Assembly: GCA_030374765.1 (NCBI GenBank)
Contig: JARGXX010000117.1
Coordinates: forward strand, 62,001 to 126,000
Length of the DNA stretch: 64,000 nucleotides
Direction: 5' to 3'
Source of the DNA: Agarophyton chilense
Lineage: Eukaryota; Rhodophyta; Florideophyceae; Gracilariales; Gracilariaceae
Each line of letters begins with the position of its first letter. Within the stretch, counting starts at the first letter, position 1. Position numbers and translations under genes: made by a program. Positions 10,280 through 20,433 of the stretch are shown one piece after another. The notes under the pieces were generated by a model, which made no database searches, was not told the origin of the DNA, and saw only the letters and a list, made by a program, of their open reading frames with translations.

Positions 10280-10590
10280 GTGTTCGATTTGGTCGATTGC
10301 GGTGGTTGTAGTGCGACGACGCAGAGGCGAAGAGCGGCGGAACGGCGCGCTCGGCTGTCGCGCGGGCAATGTGGTCCGACGGCGGTCCGTTGCGCTGTCG
10401 TATCTGAGTTGCAGCAAGGCGACACGGCAGTGACACAAAACGCCGTGACATGCCGCCCGTGACAGTGTGACGTTTCCATTCGCACGTTACGTATCGCAAG
10501 TTGCCATTCGCTATCAGCTAACCCTTTACCCTTCGTAGTTCAGTGCGCTAACCACAGGGTTAGAATATTGCTACAGGAGCAGTCTGCGTA
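10280..10590. promoter_or_regulatory. Bidirectional promoter, prephenate dehydratase / Gemin2
   Basis: About 310 bases separate the two divergent start codons. Part of it (10280-10451) may encode the dehydratase transit peptide if the mRNA is spliced. No core promoter motif is obvious. Confidence 0.4.
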
Positions 10591-11525
10591 ATGTCCGATT
10601 CGGATAGGGAACCGGCATTGCCTCTTCCTGACGGCCCTGCTTCTTCTTCCACAGACTCGCTGTCGTCCCCACCGGTGACCGTCGAGCAGTACTTGCGGCG
10701 CGTCCGCACAGAAGCTTCTCGGCTGCCAAGCACGTTTGTGGCTCCTTCGGTGCAGCACAGAGCGGCGTCCACAAAAAACTCAATGATGGCGCGACATCGT
10801 ATCGTCAAGTACCCGCCCTTCCTACCGCCCGCTCGTCGGAAATGGCGCGCCAGTCTGACGCGTTTCTTCGCCTCCGTTCAAAAGGCAGTGGTGTTGGCGA
10901 AGAAGCGAAAGCGTTTCAATTCCAATGTGGTCATGCCCACGGCGAGTGACGCCGTCGCCATGCAGCGATTGCTCACCGATTCCGAGCAGGGCCCGTTGTT
11001 ATCCACCGTTCTTCGCTTGGATTTTTTGCGCATGCTGTGCTTGCTACGAGTTATTGACGCCCAACTTGGGCAACTTCCTGCCGCTGATGTGCAGCAGCCA
11101 ACCACTGATCAGAAAGTTGCTTCGCAGCTTGTTCATTCTTTCTTCACCCAACGGCGCGATCAGTGGCTCTTTTCTCTACTCACTCTCGTACAACCGTAAG
11201 CACCACCATCCCACTTCACTTCTACACCCTCCCACATCTCGTTCTCACCTATATGGTTTGTCGTGTCGCTGTGCATTGGTGCAGACCCCTGTCAAGAGAT
11301 ATTGCCTCTGTTTTACGATCCATTCTACGAAAGGCAGCATATGCTCGATACGGTGTAGTAAGTTCTTGTCATAAGCTGTTTAACCCAAAGGCAAACCATT
11401 GCTCTACGCCCGCAACTAACCAATGCAAACCCTTGTAGTCTGGACCTGAAGACCATCGCCTTGCGAGACTCAACCTTCTCACCACTATTCTTGCACAGCA
11501 CTTTGGTCAACATGATGCCGCCTAA
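10591..11525 (+). CDS. GEMIN2: Gemin2 (SMN-interacting protein 1), three exons
   Basis: Exons 10591-11195, 11285-11357 and 11439-11525 give 254 residues (human Gemin2 is ~280). Matches to the family are the VTVEQYLRRVRTEASRLP segment, the RRKWRASLTRFFASVQ helix, NSNVVMP, the helical stretch ending in WLFSLLTLVQP, and the last-exon segment LARLNLLTTILAQHFGQHD. The exons join in frame and the splice sites were fixed by this similarity. Intron 2 has a CTAAC branch site. Gemin2 is the core of the SMN complex that gathers Sm proteins and loads them on snRNA. Without splicing the product would end early at 11199 and lose the SMN-binding C-terminus. The stop is 7 bases from the FabZ stop. Confidence 0.88.
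11196..11284 (+). other. Gemin2 intron 1
   Basis: 89 bases, donor GTAAGC and acceptor TGCAG, phase 2. Removing it keeps the frame and joins two segments that align with adjacent parts of Gemin2. Confidence 0.85.
11358..11438 (+). other. Gemin2 intron 2
   Basis: 81 bases, donor GTAAGT and acceptor TTGTAG, phase 0, with a CTAAC branch-point sequence about 20 bases before the acceptor. Confidence 0.85.
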
Positions 11526-11532
11526 CATTCTC

Positions 11533-12283
11533 TTACTTTTTGTCTACAATCATCACCAATGTAAACATTCCCTCCACCACCAGACCTCCGTCTACATATC
11601 CTCTGCATGTGCAGAATCGCAAAAGACCACACACCCATGCAACAGAGCATTCGTCGGTCAGTAAGTCTTTCAATCATACAACAACACAAATTTGCACGCA
11701 TAACTTACTTTCCAGCCATCTTGGCGACTCCAAAGCGTGGCTTATACGTTTCAAGCGTCATTTCCATCACCAGAGTGTCGCCGGGCAACACTGGTTTCCT
11801 CCATTTGATCTTATCCACTCCCCCGAAAAAGAAGTCTCCCTTTCCGTCCGAAATAGGTTGTTGAAGCATCACAATACCACCAACTTGCGCCAGCGCCTCC
11901 ACCTGCAAAACGCCCGGCATGATAGGCCTGTCAGGAAAATGCCCCGTGAAAAAAGGTTCGTTCATGGAAACATTCTTTATGGCAATGGCGCGTTTTCCGG
12001 GTTCATACGCGATCACCCGGTCAATGAGAAGGAATGGATAGCGATGCGGAAGCACTTTCATTATCTCTTCTATCGACATCACTGTCGGCCATTGCGCCGG
12101 CTTTGATAACTCACTCGCTGGTATCCACGTTTCTGATTTGCTTTCTTGCTCTGCTGTTGTATCGATTGACGCGCGCCATTTTGGTCGTTGTGCTGGGCGC
12201 GAGTTTTTTCGCCCACAGAGATTCGGTGCGCGATAACATTTTGGTTGAGCACATGGTGTTCCTCCGATAAACGCTGATCTCAT
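11533..12283 (-). CDS. fabZ: Plastid 3-hydroxyacyl-ACP dehydratase FabZ, two exons
   Basis: Exons 11709-12283 and 11533-11602 encode 214 residues. The hotdog-fold active site is intact: H115 in TGHFPDRPIMPG and E129 in QVEALAQ. Residues 1-60 are basic and Ser/Arg/Pro-rich with no hydrophobic signal, consistent with a transit peptide for a primary plastid. The enzyme dehydrates 3-hydroxyacyl-ACP in type II fatty acid synthesis. Exon 1 alone would stop after VAKMAGK, before the last beta strand; the second exon supplies the expected GYVDGGLVVEGMF ending. The start is a real ATG (12281-12283). It converges with Gemin2, and the last codons of the two genes are only 7 bases apart. Confidence 0.92.
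11603..11708 (-). other. FabZ intron
   Basis: 106 bases read on the minus strand, donor GTAAGTT, acceptor TGCAG, with a TACTGAC branch-like sequence. Its removal restores the conserved C-terminus of FabZ. Confidence 0.85.
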
Positions 12284-12714
12284 TATATCTGGTCTTAGAG
12301 CTGGTGCGTAGAACGGGAAAACACTAGTCTACCTGGTTTCGGATAGGTCAATGAAGCTATGCCCTGCTCTTCTGGCGATCTGCCGTGAGGCCTGCGCCGA
12401 TGGAAACGCGTTTTCAAATTGCGCGAAGCTCAACTGGCCGAGTCGCTTGTTCCAAACCCTTCAAAAGATTTACACAAAACCCTTTCGTCGCAATTTGAAT
12501 GTGGTTTAATCGTGAACACATCCGATTCTGCATCGATCTCACCCTTCCCTTCCCTGACAGTTACGTCTTCTTAATACGATAAGATCAATCAAAGCTTATC
12601 GACCTCTCTAGCTAGCGAACAACTTGAATAGAGGCTCGCCTTCTTCTGTGCCGTCTTTGACCTGAATTCACTAGAAAACTACTGTCTCCCAACTTCTTCT
12701 GCATTTCCTACATA
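12284..12714. promoter_or_regulatory. Bidirectional promoter region, FabZ / methionyl-tRNA formyltransferase
   Basis: 430 bases between divergent starts. No coding potential. There is a short inverted pair at about 12580-12602 (GATAAG ... CTTATC) and a CTAGCTAGC run near 12609. Confidence 0.4.
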
Positions 12715-13824
12715 ATGTCTCTCGCATTCGGCTTTTCATACAACACCTTCTCACGTTCTGCCCTTCAACTGCCCAAACTGGGGCATCTATGTTCCAGATG
12801 CATCACCACAGCATCACAATCACCCCCGAAGCGAGTCGTCTTCTTGGGGACACCCCAAATCGCAGCCAATGTGTTGAAAAGACTCCATCAAGCATCAAGC
12901 AGCAGTCAATTAAACTATAAAGTCAGCGCAGTGGTCACACAGCCTCCCTCACCACAAGGTCGCAAACGCGTTTTGACAAAATCACCCGTTCATACACTAG
13001 CAGAGCAACTCGGGCTGTCACCCATTCTAACGCCGGTTCGCGCAAGCGAAGAGCCATTTCTGGAAGCTCTATCCAACATTCAGCCACACTTGTGCATCAC
13101 TGCTGCTTATGGAAACCTCTTGCCTCAAAAATTTTTAGACATGCCAAAGTTTGGCACTCTTAACATTCACCCAAGCCTCTTGCCTGAATATCGCGGAGCT
13201 GCTCCAGTTCCTCGTGCGTTAGAAGCTGGCGTGCAGAAGACTGGAGTGTCCATTCTGTACACTGTTCTCAAGATGGATGCTGGGCCTGTCGTTGCGGTCA
13301 AGGAAAGACCCCTTCATGGTGAAGAACAGGCACCAGAATTATTAGATGAGCTATTCGGGTCTGGGGTCGAATCGTTGTTAGAAATGTTGCCAAGTGTTTG
13401 GAACGGAACTGTGAAGATGACTGAACAGGACGAAAGCCGAGTAAGTCATGCAGCAAAACTATCCAAAGAAGAATCAAGGCTGAGTTTTACGGAGAACGCA
13501 GTTTTAATACATAACAAGGTGCGTGCTTTTGCCGGTTGGCCAGGTACATGGGCTGACTTCGTCTTAGGTGACGGTGACGAGGCTGAAGAGATTCGACTGA
13601 AGATTGGAAAGAGTGTCGTCCTACGAAAGGAAGGAGGTGTCTCTCTTGGGATACACAAGGTCGCCTTCGATTCAGAAGATCAGACTTTGGTAATCACCTG
13701 TGGTGATGGTAGTCGTCTCGGGTTGCTTCAAGTTCAGCCGCCGGGCAAGAGAATGATGGACGCTGCAAGCTTCTGGAACGGGCTAAGAGGGCAGTCGCTT
13801 CAAAGGAAGCGGCTCCCCTACTGA
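12715..13824 (+). CDS. FMT: Methionyl-tRNA formyltransferase, organellar
   Basis: A 369-residue protein. Residues 1-38 form a presequence-like segment (MSLAFGFSYNTFSRSALQ), followed by the formyl-transferase domain: VVFLGTPQIA, AAYGNLLP, and LNIHPSLLPEYRGAAPV with catalytic N150 and H152, then D188 in KMDAGPV. The C-terminal OB-like tRNA-binding domain follows (KLSKEESRLSF, RAFAGWPGTWADF). It formylates initiator Met-tRNA for organelle translation. Whether it serves mitochondrion, plastid or both cannot be read from the sequence. No intron is needed. The gene converges with SF1. Confidence 0.93.
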   Translation: MSLAFGFSYNTFSRSALQLPKLGHLCSRCITTASQSPPKRVVFLGTPQIAANVLKRLHQASSSSQLNYKVSAVVTQPPSPQGRKRVLTKSPVHTLAEQLGLSPILTPVRASEEPFLEALSNIQPHLCITAAYGNLLPQKFLDMPKFGTLNIHPSLLPEYRGAAPVPRALEAGVQKTGVSILYTVLKMDAGPVVAVKERPLHGEEQAPELLDELFGSGVESLLEMLPSVWNGTVKMTEQDESRVSHAAKLSKEESRLSFTENAVLIHNKVRAFAGWPGTWADFVLGDGDEAEEIRLKIGKSVVLRKEGGVSLGIHKVAFDSEDQTLVITCGDGSRLGLLQVQPPGKRMMDAASFWNGLRGQSLQRKRLPY

Positions 13825-14117
13825 TGCTCTATCCGGCCTCTTTTAACATAAAAGTAATTCCCAAGCTGCTCAACGGTTTTCGCAGTGCAAATTTTCCTGG
13901 GACGCAATACCTGAAACACACCTTTTCTCTATTCTTTCACAGCCTTTTTTGTCTTTCACTACCCCGACTTCCTCTTTGTCTCTCTGCTCAGCTTCAACCG
14001 AGCAGGAAAAAGACGATAACATCGGCCAGTCCTTCCGCTTGCGAAGGCGGTGGCGCTGAAGTATGTTTCTGTAAACCAGCTCTTTCGGTCCACAAAACCA
14101 TGTCATATGCCCGCAAC

Positions 14118-15452
14118 TCAACCGGAAGCAGGGGGGGGTGGTGGTGGTGGTGGTAACACATCTGGCGGACGCGGGACCGCATCCGGAGGAGGTGGCGGTG
14201 GCATATCTCCGGGCGGAGGTGGCGGTGGCGGTGGCGGTGGAGGTGGCGGCGGGATATCTCCGGGCGGAGGTGGTGGAGGCGGTGGAGGCGGTGGAGGCGG
14301 TGGCATATTGGTCGGCAGTGGCGGGGGAGGCGGCGCCATACCAGGCGGAGGTGGCGGTGGCGGCGGAATTCCCATTTGTGGCATTGGGTGTGAAGGAGGG
14401 GGTGGATACGGAGCGCTTCCATAAGCAAATTGAGGCAGCGCCATATGATGATTCTGCTGTGAAAAGGTGCCATGAGGAGGGAACGCTGGCGGCACTGCAT
14501 CCCTTTGCGGAACGGGGTCATTGGGGTTCCATCCCGGTGGTGGTGGTGCAGGCCTCGTTGCGAACGCTCCGTCCATGAGCCATGGTGCCATCTTTGTGTC
14601 GCGCTCCTGATCCGGCTCCTTTTTTCCATCCACCTTAGCAATGAACGATTTGAAGTCGGCATCGAGGTCGCCTCCGTCTATCTTTTTGGGACAGTCTGTG
14701 GTGGGATGGGAGGTTTCATTGCAGATTGCGCATCTGATAGATTTGTCAAACGCGCGTGATGCGTGATAATCGCGGTCCTGCTCGCGCAAAGTACCATTAA
14801 GTTGTGCCAATTCCCTGAGTTGTGCTTGTTTGTGATCGTTATCATTGTCCTCTCTGGGTGTTATGATGTCCATAATCTTCCGTTTGCACTGCTCGATTCG
14901 TTGTTTCCCGTCAAACCCTTCTGCAGTGATGATAACATGTAAAGGTTCATTATCCTCCATTTGTGCAGGACCGCGTGCTCGCCCATCCTTCACGCTTCCT
15001 TTCCCTCGAATAGCAACCTTACATTCATAGTCCTTCTCTAATCTCTTCTGTGTGTTCCCTCTCGGCCCGAGAATGAGCCCAATAAAGTTTAAAGTGCCTT
15101 CCTTTTCCTTCGGAATATAAAGTTTGTCCACGAATTTGGGTGGTCGCATGTTTCGCGGTGGACGAAAATTGGGGTCCAATTGTTGAAGACGACTGCAGAT
15201 GCGGAATCGCTCGGCCTCTAGTTTCTCGACAGCTCGGTCAAAACGAGTATTAATGCGCTTTCCACGCGAGTCGTATTGCGGTTCCGGAGACGGGGAACGA
15301 CAAATATCGTTTACAGGAATACTTTGGTGGTTGTTGATGCATTGAGAAATTAAGTCGAGTCGGGCCTGGAACTGAGCCTTCTCAACAGTTGGAAGATCTA
15401 TAGGCTCCCAGCGCGAGCGGCGGCGTCGCTTTCTTTCTGGTTTCTCGAACAT
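14118..15452 (-). CDS. SF1: Splicing factor 1 / branch-point binding protein
   Basis: 444 residues in family order. A U2AF ligand motif (RRRRSRWEP, residues 10-17) is expected to bind the U2AF large subunit. An SPSP phosphorylation motif follows at about 53-56. The KH-QUA2 domain (about 105-230) has the GxxG loop LGPRGN and the Qua2 element RELAQLNGTLRE, which recognise the UACUAAC branch site. One CCHC zinc knuckle lies at C241, C244, H249 and C254. The last ~130 residues are almost pure proline, as in SF1 elsewhere. The ATG at 15450-15452 is the first in frame. The protein marks the branch point during early spliceosome assembly, which fits the CTAAC sites seen in nearby introns. Confidence 0.95.
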   Translation of the reverse strand: MFEKPERKRRRRSRWEPIDLPTVEKAQFQARLDLISQCINNHQSIPVNDICRSPSPEPQYDSRGKRINTRFDRAVEKLEAERFRICSRLQQLDPNFRPPRNMRPPKFVDKLYIPKEKEGTLNFIGLILGPRGNTQKRLEKDYECKVAIRGKGSVKDGRARGPAQMEDNEPLHVIITAEGFDGKQRIEQCKRKIMDIITPREDNDNDHKQAQLRELAQLNGTLREQDRDYHASRAFDKSIRCAICNETSHPTTDCPKKIDGGDLDADFKSFIAKVDGKKEPDQERDTKMAPWLMDGAFATRPAPPPPGWNPNDPVPQRDAVPPAFPPHGTFSQQNHHMALPQFAYGSAPYPPPPSHPMPQMGIPPPPPPPPGMAPPPPPLPTNMPPPPPPPPPPPPPPGDIPPPPPPPPPPPPPPGDMPPPPPPDAVPRPPDVLPPPPPPPPASG

Positions 15453-16818
15453 TTAGCGGGTCTTGATTCACCGTGGTAACGTTGACACTTGGTAGCTTGA
15501 TCGTAAATCATAGACTCGAGCGCGGTGCACGTGAGGCTGGGGTTACAAATGGGCGGTGCTTACTTTGCTTGCGGCTGGATCAAACTTTCCTCTACAAAAG
15601 CTACTGAGGGTAAGGGTTACCGTTGTAGAACACAGTGACGGACGGTCATCCAAATGACAGTTTTGCTGCTGTCGGGCTGGAAACGGGGACTTGTTGCACC
15701 TGATGGTGACACCACTCTTGGACAATGACATTTCGACACAATGCCATTTTCATTTTTGGATTTGTAAGATTTGGACTTTTTGCATGACAGCTCACGATCG
15801 TGGTACTTTTCCAAAGGTATGATTTTTACATCGTTCTATCAGTAGATTTGCCTGTCTTCTTTCTGTTTTGTGCGTGCAGAACACCTTCACTACGCAAGAA
15901 TCAACTGTACAAATGGGTGGGAATAAGCGACAAAGAACCATCTACTTTGTTGACATGAAAAAATCAACTAACATCTCGTATTTTTCATTAGATACGCAAA
16001 TGTGTTGATAGAGGAATGGTCTGAAAAAAGCTTGTTGGCGATTTGATCGTTTTGTGGAAAAAAGTTCACAAAACGTATTCAATGAATGAATGCACTTCTA
16101 GCTAGTGCCAGGTTCCAGGACAAATTTTATGAATCATTCTCTTTCAATGTTGCTCTTAGAATCCATCTAATCCCCCGTCCAAACGGTCATTGTTATCAAG
16201 TTAAACAGGCAGTGACGTGCAATTCTCTAGTAGGTCTTATTGCTTTCCATTTTTCCAAAGAAGATTCGTTTTGGGTGCAGTCTTTGAGCACCCCGATAAC
16301 CACAAACCTTAATTTTATGGCAACACTTTCTCGTACTTACGACAGCAACTAGTTTCAATTGGGTTCGAACGACAGTCTAGCTTGGAACCCGGCGTTCAGA
16401 ACACAATCCTTCGCACAGATCACTTGAGATTTTTCTAGCATGCGGATCCGCCAATGAAACGCTCCCACTGCGTTTAGTTTGAGGTGCAGCTGGCACTCAG
16501 TGGCACAAACAGCAGGCGTGCCATCCGTGGCGTCCTGCAACGAATTCAGACGAACGGCACCTTCGTGATAGCTACTTGCAGTTTTGTGTAAATGAAGACT
16601 CCATCCTCCGCGTCAGTTGTATGAATGCATACTCCCGAAAACAACAGCCCACCCCCACACAACCATTCTGAACGCCCCCCACGCAGGCGCAACAAACATG
16701 TGGGTTACAATACACAGCACAGAACGCTAAATCTTCATGTTGGGCTCCACATGCGTCGCTTTGCCGTTTTTGCTGATAACCATCAACACCTTCACGTTTC
16801 AACTCTTCCTCCCTCACC
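15453..16818. other. Intergenic region upstream of SF1 and the membrane protein gene
   Basis: About 1.37 kb, AT-richer than the genes. Open frames are short and unrecognised. Promoters of both divergent genes should be here; the stretch 16620-16815 is a pyrimidine-rich leader. Confidence 0.5.
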
Positions 16819-17781
16819 ATGGAGCAGAATAATCTCACTGACTGTACCGATTCAACTCAGTGCCTCGCCACCAACGCTACGCCGATGATACTCTTTCCGT
16901 ATGCACGCCTTGTCGCTGCTGTTTTCCTGCTGCTGGTCGCCGTTGTCTTTCATTTTGTCGGCCAGCTTGTCTCTGTCATAAGCTGGAAAACAGCAATCCG
17001 CCTCGGTTTGCAGGATGCTTCCGCGCCGCCTGAATACTATCCGTACGAACACGGCATTGCTATTGCTGACGTGCTTCTCGGTTGGACTTATCCAATCGCA
17101 GCAATTGGTTTGCTTTTGAATCAACCATGGGCCTTCAAGCTCGCTTGGATTCCGGCATCAGTGTTGGTGTACCATAGTCTGAGTGCATGGTTTTGGGAAG
17201 CCGATCGAAGAGCGGCTGGCCATCAGCTGATGAGCGATAGCGTCAGAATCATTTGGTGCGGTGCAAACTTTTTTACTGGCTTGCTCACCATTTTTGTTGC
17301 ATGGATTGGGCCCGCCGATACCTCTGCCACGGTATACAGAGAGCTTGGTACCAACTATGGAGCGCGCATGCTCGGCAATTCACTGATATGTGTCATGACA
17401 GTTTACGTTCTGTTTCTCACGTGGTGGCAGACCCAAGTACTGGCGGGCCGAAAAATGACGAATCCAGACGGCTCGGCAGATGACTGGCATGCACAAAAGA
17501 CTCATTTTGGAATCGCGTTTGCCGATGTATGCATTTCGTTTCCGGTATGTATTGCGTCGGCCATTGGCGTTGTAATGTCGTTGCGATGGGGTTACTTTGG
17601 ATACAGCTTGATTGCTATGTTGTTTGTTTGGGGAAATGTCATGACAACGGCCACTAGCTTACGTTTTCATAAGCCGAGACTTACTTTTGAATGGTTCGTG
17701 ACGTTTCCATTTGGCCTCTTGCTCGGATTTGCATATCTGGTGTGGATGATCGTTTGCTTCGACGCGCTTGTCGGTGTGTGA
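16819..17781 (+). CDS. Multi-pass membrane protein with internal duplication
   Basis: 320 residues with about eight hydrophobic segments. I do not recognise a named family. Two halves resemble each other: HGIAIADVLLGWTYPIAAIG, followed by a Trp-rich helix and LVYHSLSAWFW, against HFGIAFADVCISFPVCIASA followed by LFVWGNVMTTATSL. Each begins with a His-x(0,1)-G-I-A-x-A-D motif at the start of a four-helix unit. The N-terminus has two N-x-T sites before the first helix and looks lumenal or extracellular. The start ATG sits in the context accATGG. A channel, transporter or small sensory protein is possible, but no catalytic motif is visible. Confidence 0.75.
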   Translation: MEQNNLTDCTDSTQCLATNATPMILFPYARLVAAVFLLLVAVVFHFVGQLVSVISWKTAIRLGLQDASAPPEYYPYEHGIAIADVLLGWTYPIAAIGLLLNQPWAFKLAWIPASVLVYHSLSAWFWEADRRAAGHQLMSDSVRIIWCGANFFTGLLTIFVAWIGPADTSATVYRELGTNYGARMLGNSLICVMTVYVLFLTWWQTQVLAGRKMTNPDGSADDWHAQKTHFGIAFADVCISFPVCIASAIGVVMSLRWGYFGYSLIAMLFVWGNVMTTATSLRFHKPRLTFEWFVTFPFGLLLGFAYLVWMIVCFDALVGV

Positions 17782-18412
17782 TCCGTTGGAGGAGTACAGT
17801 GCGTTTCAATTTCAAATATAAAGTCTGTTTCAAAATCATATCCCTCGCGCAAATTTTCCAAAAATCGACGTTTTCGCTATAGTAAAACTAACAAAATCAG
17901 TGTGAAAAAATTTTTGAAGTAAAAATACTGTTTCAAAAACATAACCTTTATTGTCAAGACAAGCGCACTAATCAGGGGCTAACAGCACATGGTGCACTCC
18001 AGTGGAGGATCGTGTTATCCTCCACCCGGCTTATGGAGAATCTACGCACTGTGTGGTATGTGTGAAAACACGCCCAGATCCTTTCGAAAAACGGAGGTGA
18101 TCCTCACTGTATTCACCATCCACTGTACATAGTATCCAATAAAAACATGCCAAGTACACTGGATCCTATTAGATCCTCACGTCCAGTTCCGCCCATTGGG
18201 TCGTTTAGCAAATGCATATGCGTATTACGCTTATGGGGAACTTTCATTGGTTCTGCTAGCGTTACACGCAAACGTTACGCACAAGTGTAGTCAATGGTGC
18301 TCATTGTGCACTGTGACATCATTTCTAAGCTTCAGCTCAAGCGCAACTCCAAAAACGGGCGCGCTTTTTGACATCACTCATCACTGGTTGAACAGTCGTT
18401 TAGGCGCCTTTT
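17782..18412. other. Intergenic region, no gene seen
   Basis: AT-rich DNA between the membrane protein gene and the repeat block, with a few GGATCC/GATCCT-like repeats (about 18000-18180). Nothing coding is supported. Confidence 0.5.
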
Positions 18413-18546
18413 ACAAGCTGGAAGCATCTTCAGGTGCTAGAAGCTGGACGTATCTTCATGTGCTGCGGTAAACGATTTCCACAAGCTGGGAGGATTTTCA
18501 GGTGCTACAGTAAACGGATTCAACAAGCTGGGAGCATCCTTAGGTC
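18413..18546 (+). repeat. Imperfect 42-base tandem repeat
   Basis: Four units begin at 18413, 18439, 18481 and 18523, each opening with A-C/G-AAGCTGG. Units 2 and 3 are full 42-mers; the first is a 26-base partial unit and the last is cut short. They share AAGCTGG, TTCA-GTGCT and GTAAACG. Confidence 0.75.
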
Positions 18547-18895
18547 TATACATTACATCAAAAGTTACGAAACGATCAGCGAAATAACCGTTTCTGGCTA
18601 TTTCATTTCAAACCAAGCATAGAAATGTATTTCAATACCAAACTTTAATACCAATATTATACGCCATCTGTTTACATTGCGTTTTACAGTTATAAAAAGT
18701 ATGATTTCAAGAAAAACAGCTTTTACTTACTACTTTGAACTAACGCATAATCCATTTCACCTACTTTCTGCTGTAAACATCATTATTATCAACTATAATG
18801 ACAACCAGCTGTAATGCAGACTCTATACTCTGACGCGGAAGAATATCTTGCGTCCGGTCGATATGGAAACCAGAGAAATTAATCTTTTGTCTCTT
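18547..18895. other. AT-rich spacer, no gene seen
   Basis: AT-rich sequence between the 42-base repeats and the SWIM remnant. No open frame or RNA gene is supported. Confidence 0.4.
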
Positions 18896-19990
18896 TCAGT
18901 TTCCCTCGAGAGGCGAATTCTTACGCTTTCGGGATTTGTCTAATCCCCTGTTTGGTTTTTCAATGCAATGAGGCCTCTTCGTTCCCGCATGATGAGGGAT
19001 ATCTGGCACTCCTGGCATCACCTCTTTCAGTTGAGTATCTCGAATGGGAATGGGACATGCAGGGTTGGAAGTGTAGTTGCCCTTGTTAAGGTAGTTCAGA
19101 CCGGTTTCGAGATATGTTTCCAGACTGCGGATAGCAGCAGCACCAAAACTTTGAACCACCCTATGCATCTGCTCGCAAAGTTTGGTACAATTGGCATAAT
19201 CGGTATAGATCGGTATCTCTTCTCGCTGTTGCTTTTGAAGTTTAGTTACCACGTAGACTGGAGCTACATCTACAATGTGATCCTCATTAGATGTTTGATA
19301 AACATTGTCTGTCAGTAGGGCTACTGAGGATCTGATGTGTTTCTCGCTACACACTGATCTCATGACGCCCTTGAGCTTCAAAATACGTTTTAGCGTCCAG
19401 TTGTTTTGCTTTCGTCGCCAATATGGATGCCACAACTGTTCGATGGGTAGTCTATTGCCCAGAAGCTCGCCGACATGTGGCCATCTATCGGTGATTTGTT
19501 ATTAAACACATGCGATACGTGTTATATGGCAGCAGAGAAATTCATCTTCAGCGAAACGGGGGCACGTACATCCCGCTCTGATTTGCAGATCCGCGTCAGT
19601 TTCTACAGAAATGTAGACGACAAAGCTCGTCACGGACGGGAGCCTCCCTGTTGAAGAAGGAGCCAATATGAACTTTAGGTTCATGATTGCAATGCGAGTA
19701 TCTGGAGGCCTATTAAGATCCTCAGGCTCCATCTCTAATACTCTCCAATCGCCAGAGCTCACTGGGGAGACGTAAGCGCTGAATACCGTGAGGTACCGAG
19801 AGAGTCTCAGGCCGGACTCGAAGAACTTCTTCAGACTATATGTAGTATTGGTGGAAACGAGGGTATTCGCGGCAGAACGGGGAATTCGAAGTGATGAATC
19901 GAGCAGCCTTTTCCTGATGGCTGTGTCCTGTACCGATATATCTCTCTCATGCTCTGCATTATGGCTGTACTGTATGCCTTAAGCTTGCCC
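18896..19990 (-). pseudogene. Remnant ORF with SWIM-type zinc finger
   Basis: One minus-strand frame reads through 19762-19502 and 19435-18896, broken by two adjacent stops near 19500. It contains a SWIM signature, CTCPRFAEDEFLCCHITRIA (C-x-C-x(n)-C-x-H), at about 19509-19570. The tail is Lys/Arg-rich (KSRKRKN). SWIM fingers occur in MULE transposases and in other nuclear proteins; the DDE catalytic part is not visible, so the class is open. The position beside a truncated chromovirus suggests mobile-element origin. Confidence 0.45.
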
Positions 19991-20433
19991 CGTTGGGCTT
20001 CTTGTCTTCCGTATTTAAGGTGTCCGGATGTTCTGAGGGTCTCCCCAAATGCTCGGTACCCGCCGCAAATGGGTCAGCCGATAAAGTCTTATTGTCTCCA
20101 TGTGGCTTCTTTACAATTGCAGTGTCCCTTGTGGATTGCTCCTTTTCTTGAAACCTGCTGCGCTCCTCAGGGAGAGTTACGCTCTTCGATCCGTTTTGCG
20201 GAATTGCCTTGCTGATCTAAGCTTCGGTTCTTTCTGATTCTGGGCCAAATGGAGATTCTGTTCTGTCATCAGGACTCCCTGTAGAGCCTTCACGATTTCT
20301 GGTACGTGAGGCCTCATCCTTAGTTTCTTTCGCGTCTACCGCGTGGTCTGAGGAAGAAACAGCAGTTTTCTGCGCTCTCACAGAGCGGATCGCCGTGTCT
20401 CCTTTCACTGCTACAGTGCAGGCTATGATATTG
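19991..20433 (-). other. Low-complexity decayed coding remnant
   Basis: Minus-strand frames here are hydrophilic, rich in Ser, Glu, Lys and Thr, and resemble the linker downstream of the integrase in the neighbouring chromovirus. No domain is recognised. Confidence 0.3.

Noticed and set aside
13994..14662. 222-codon His/Arg/Leu-rich minus-strand frame
   Set aside because: It is the out-of-frame reading of the SF1 proline-rich repeat.
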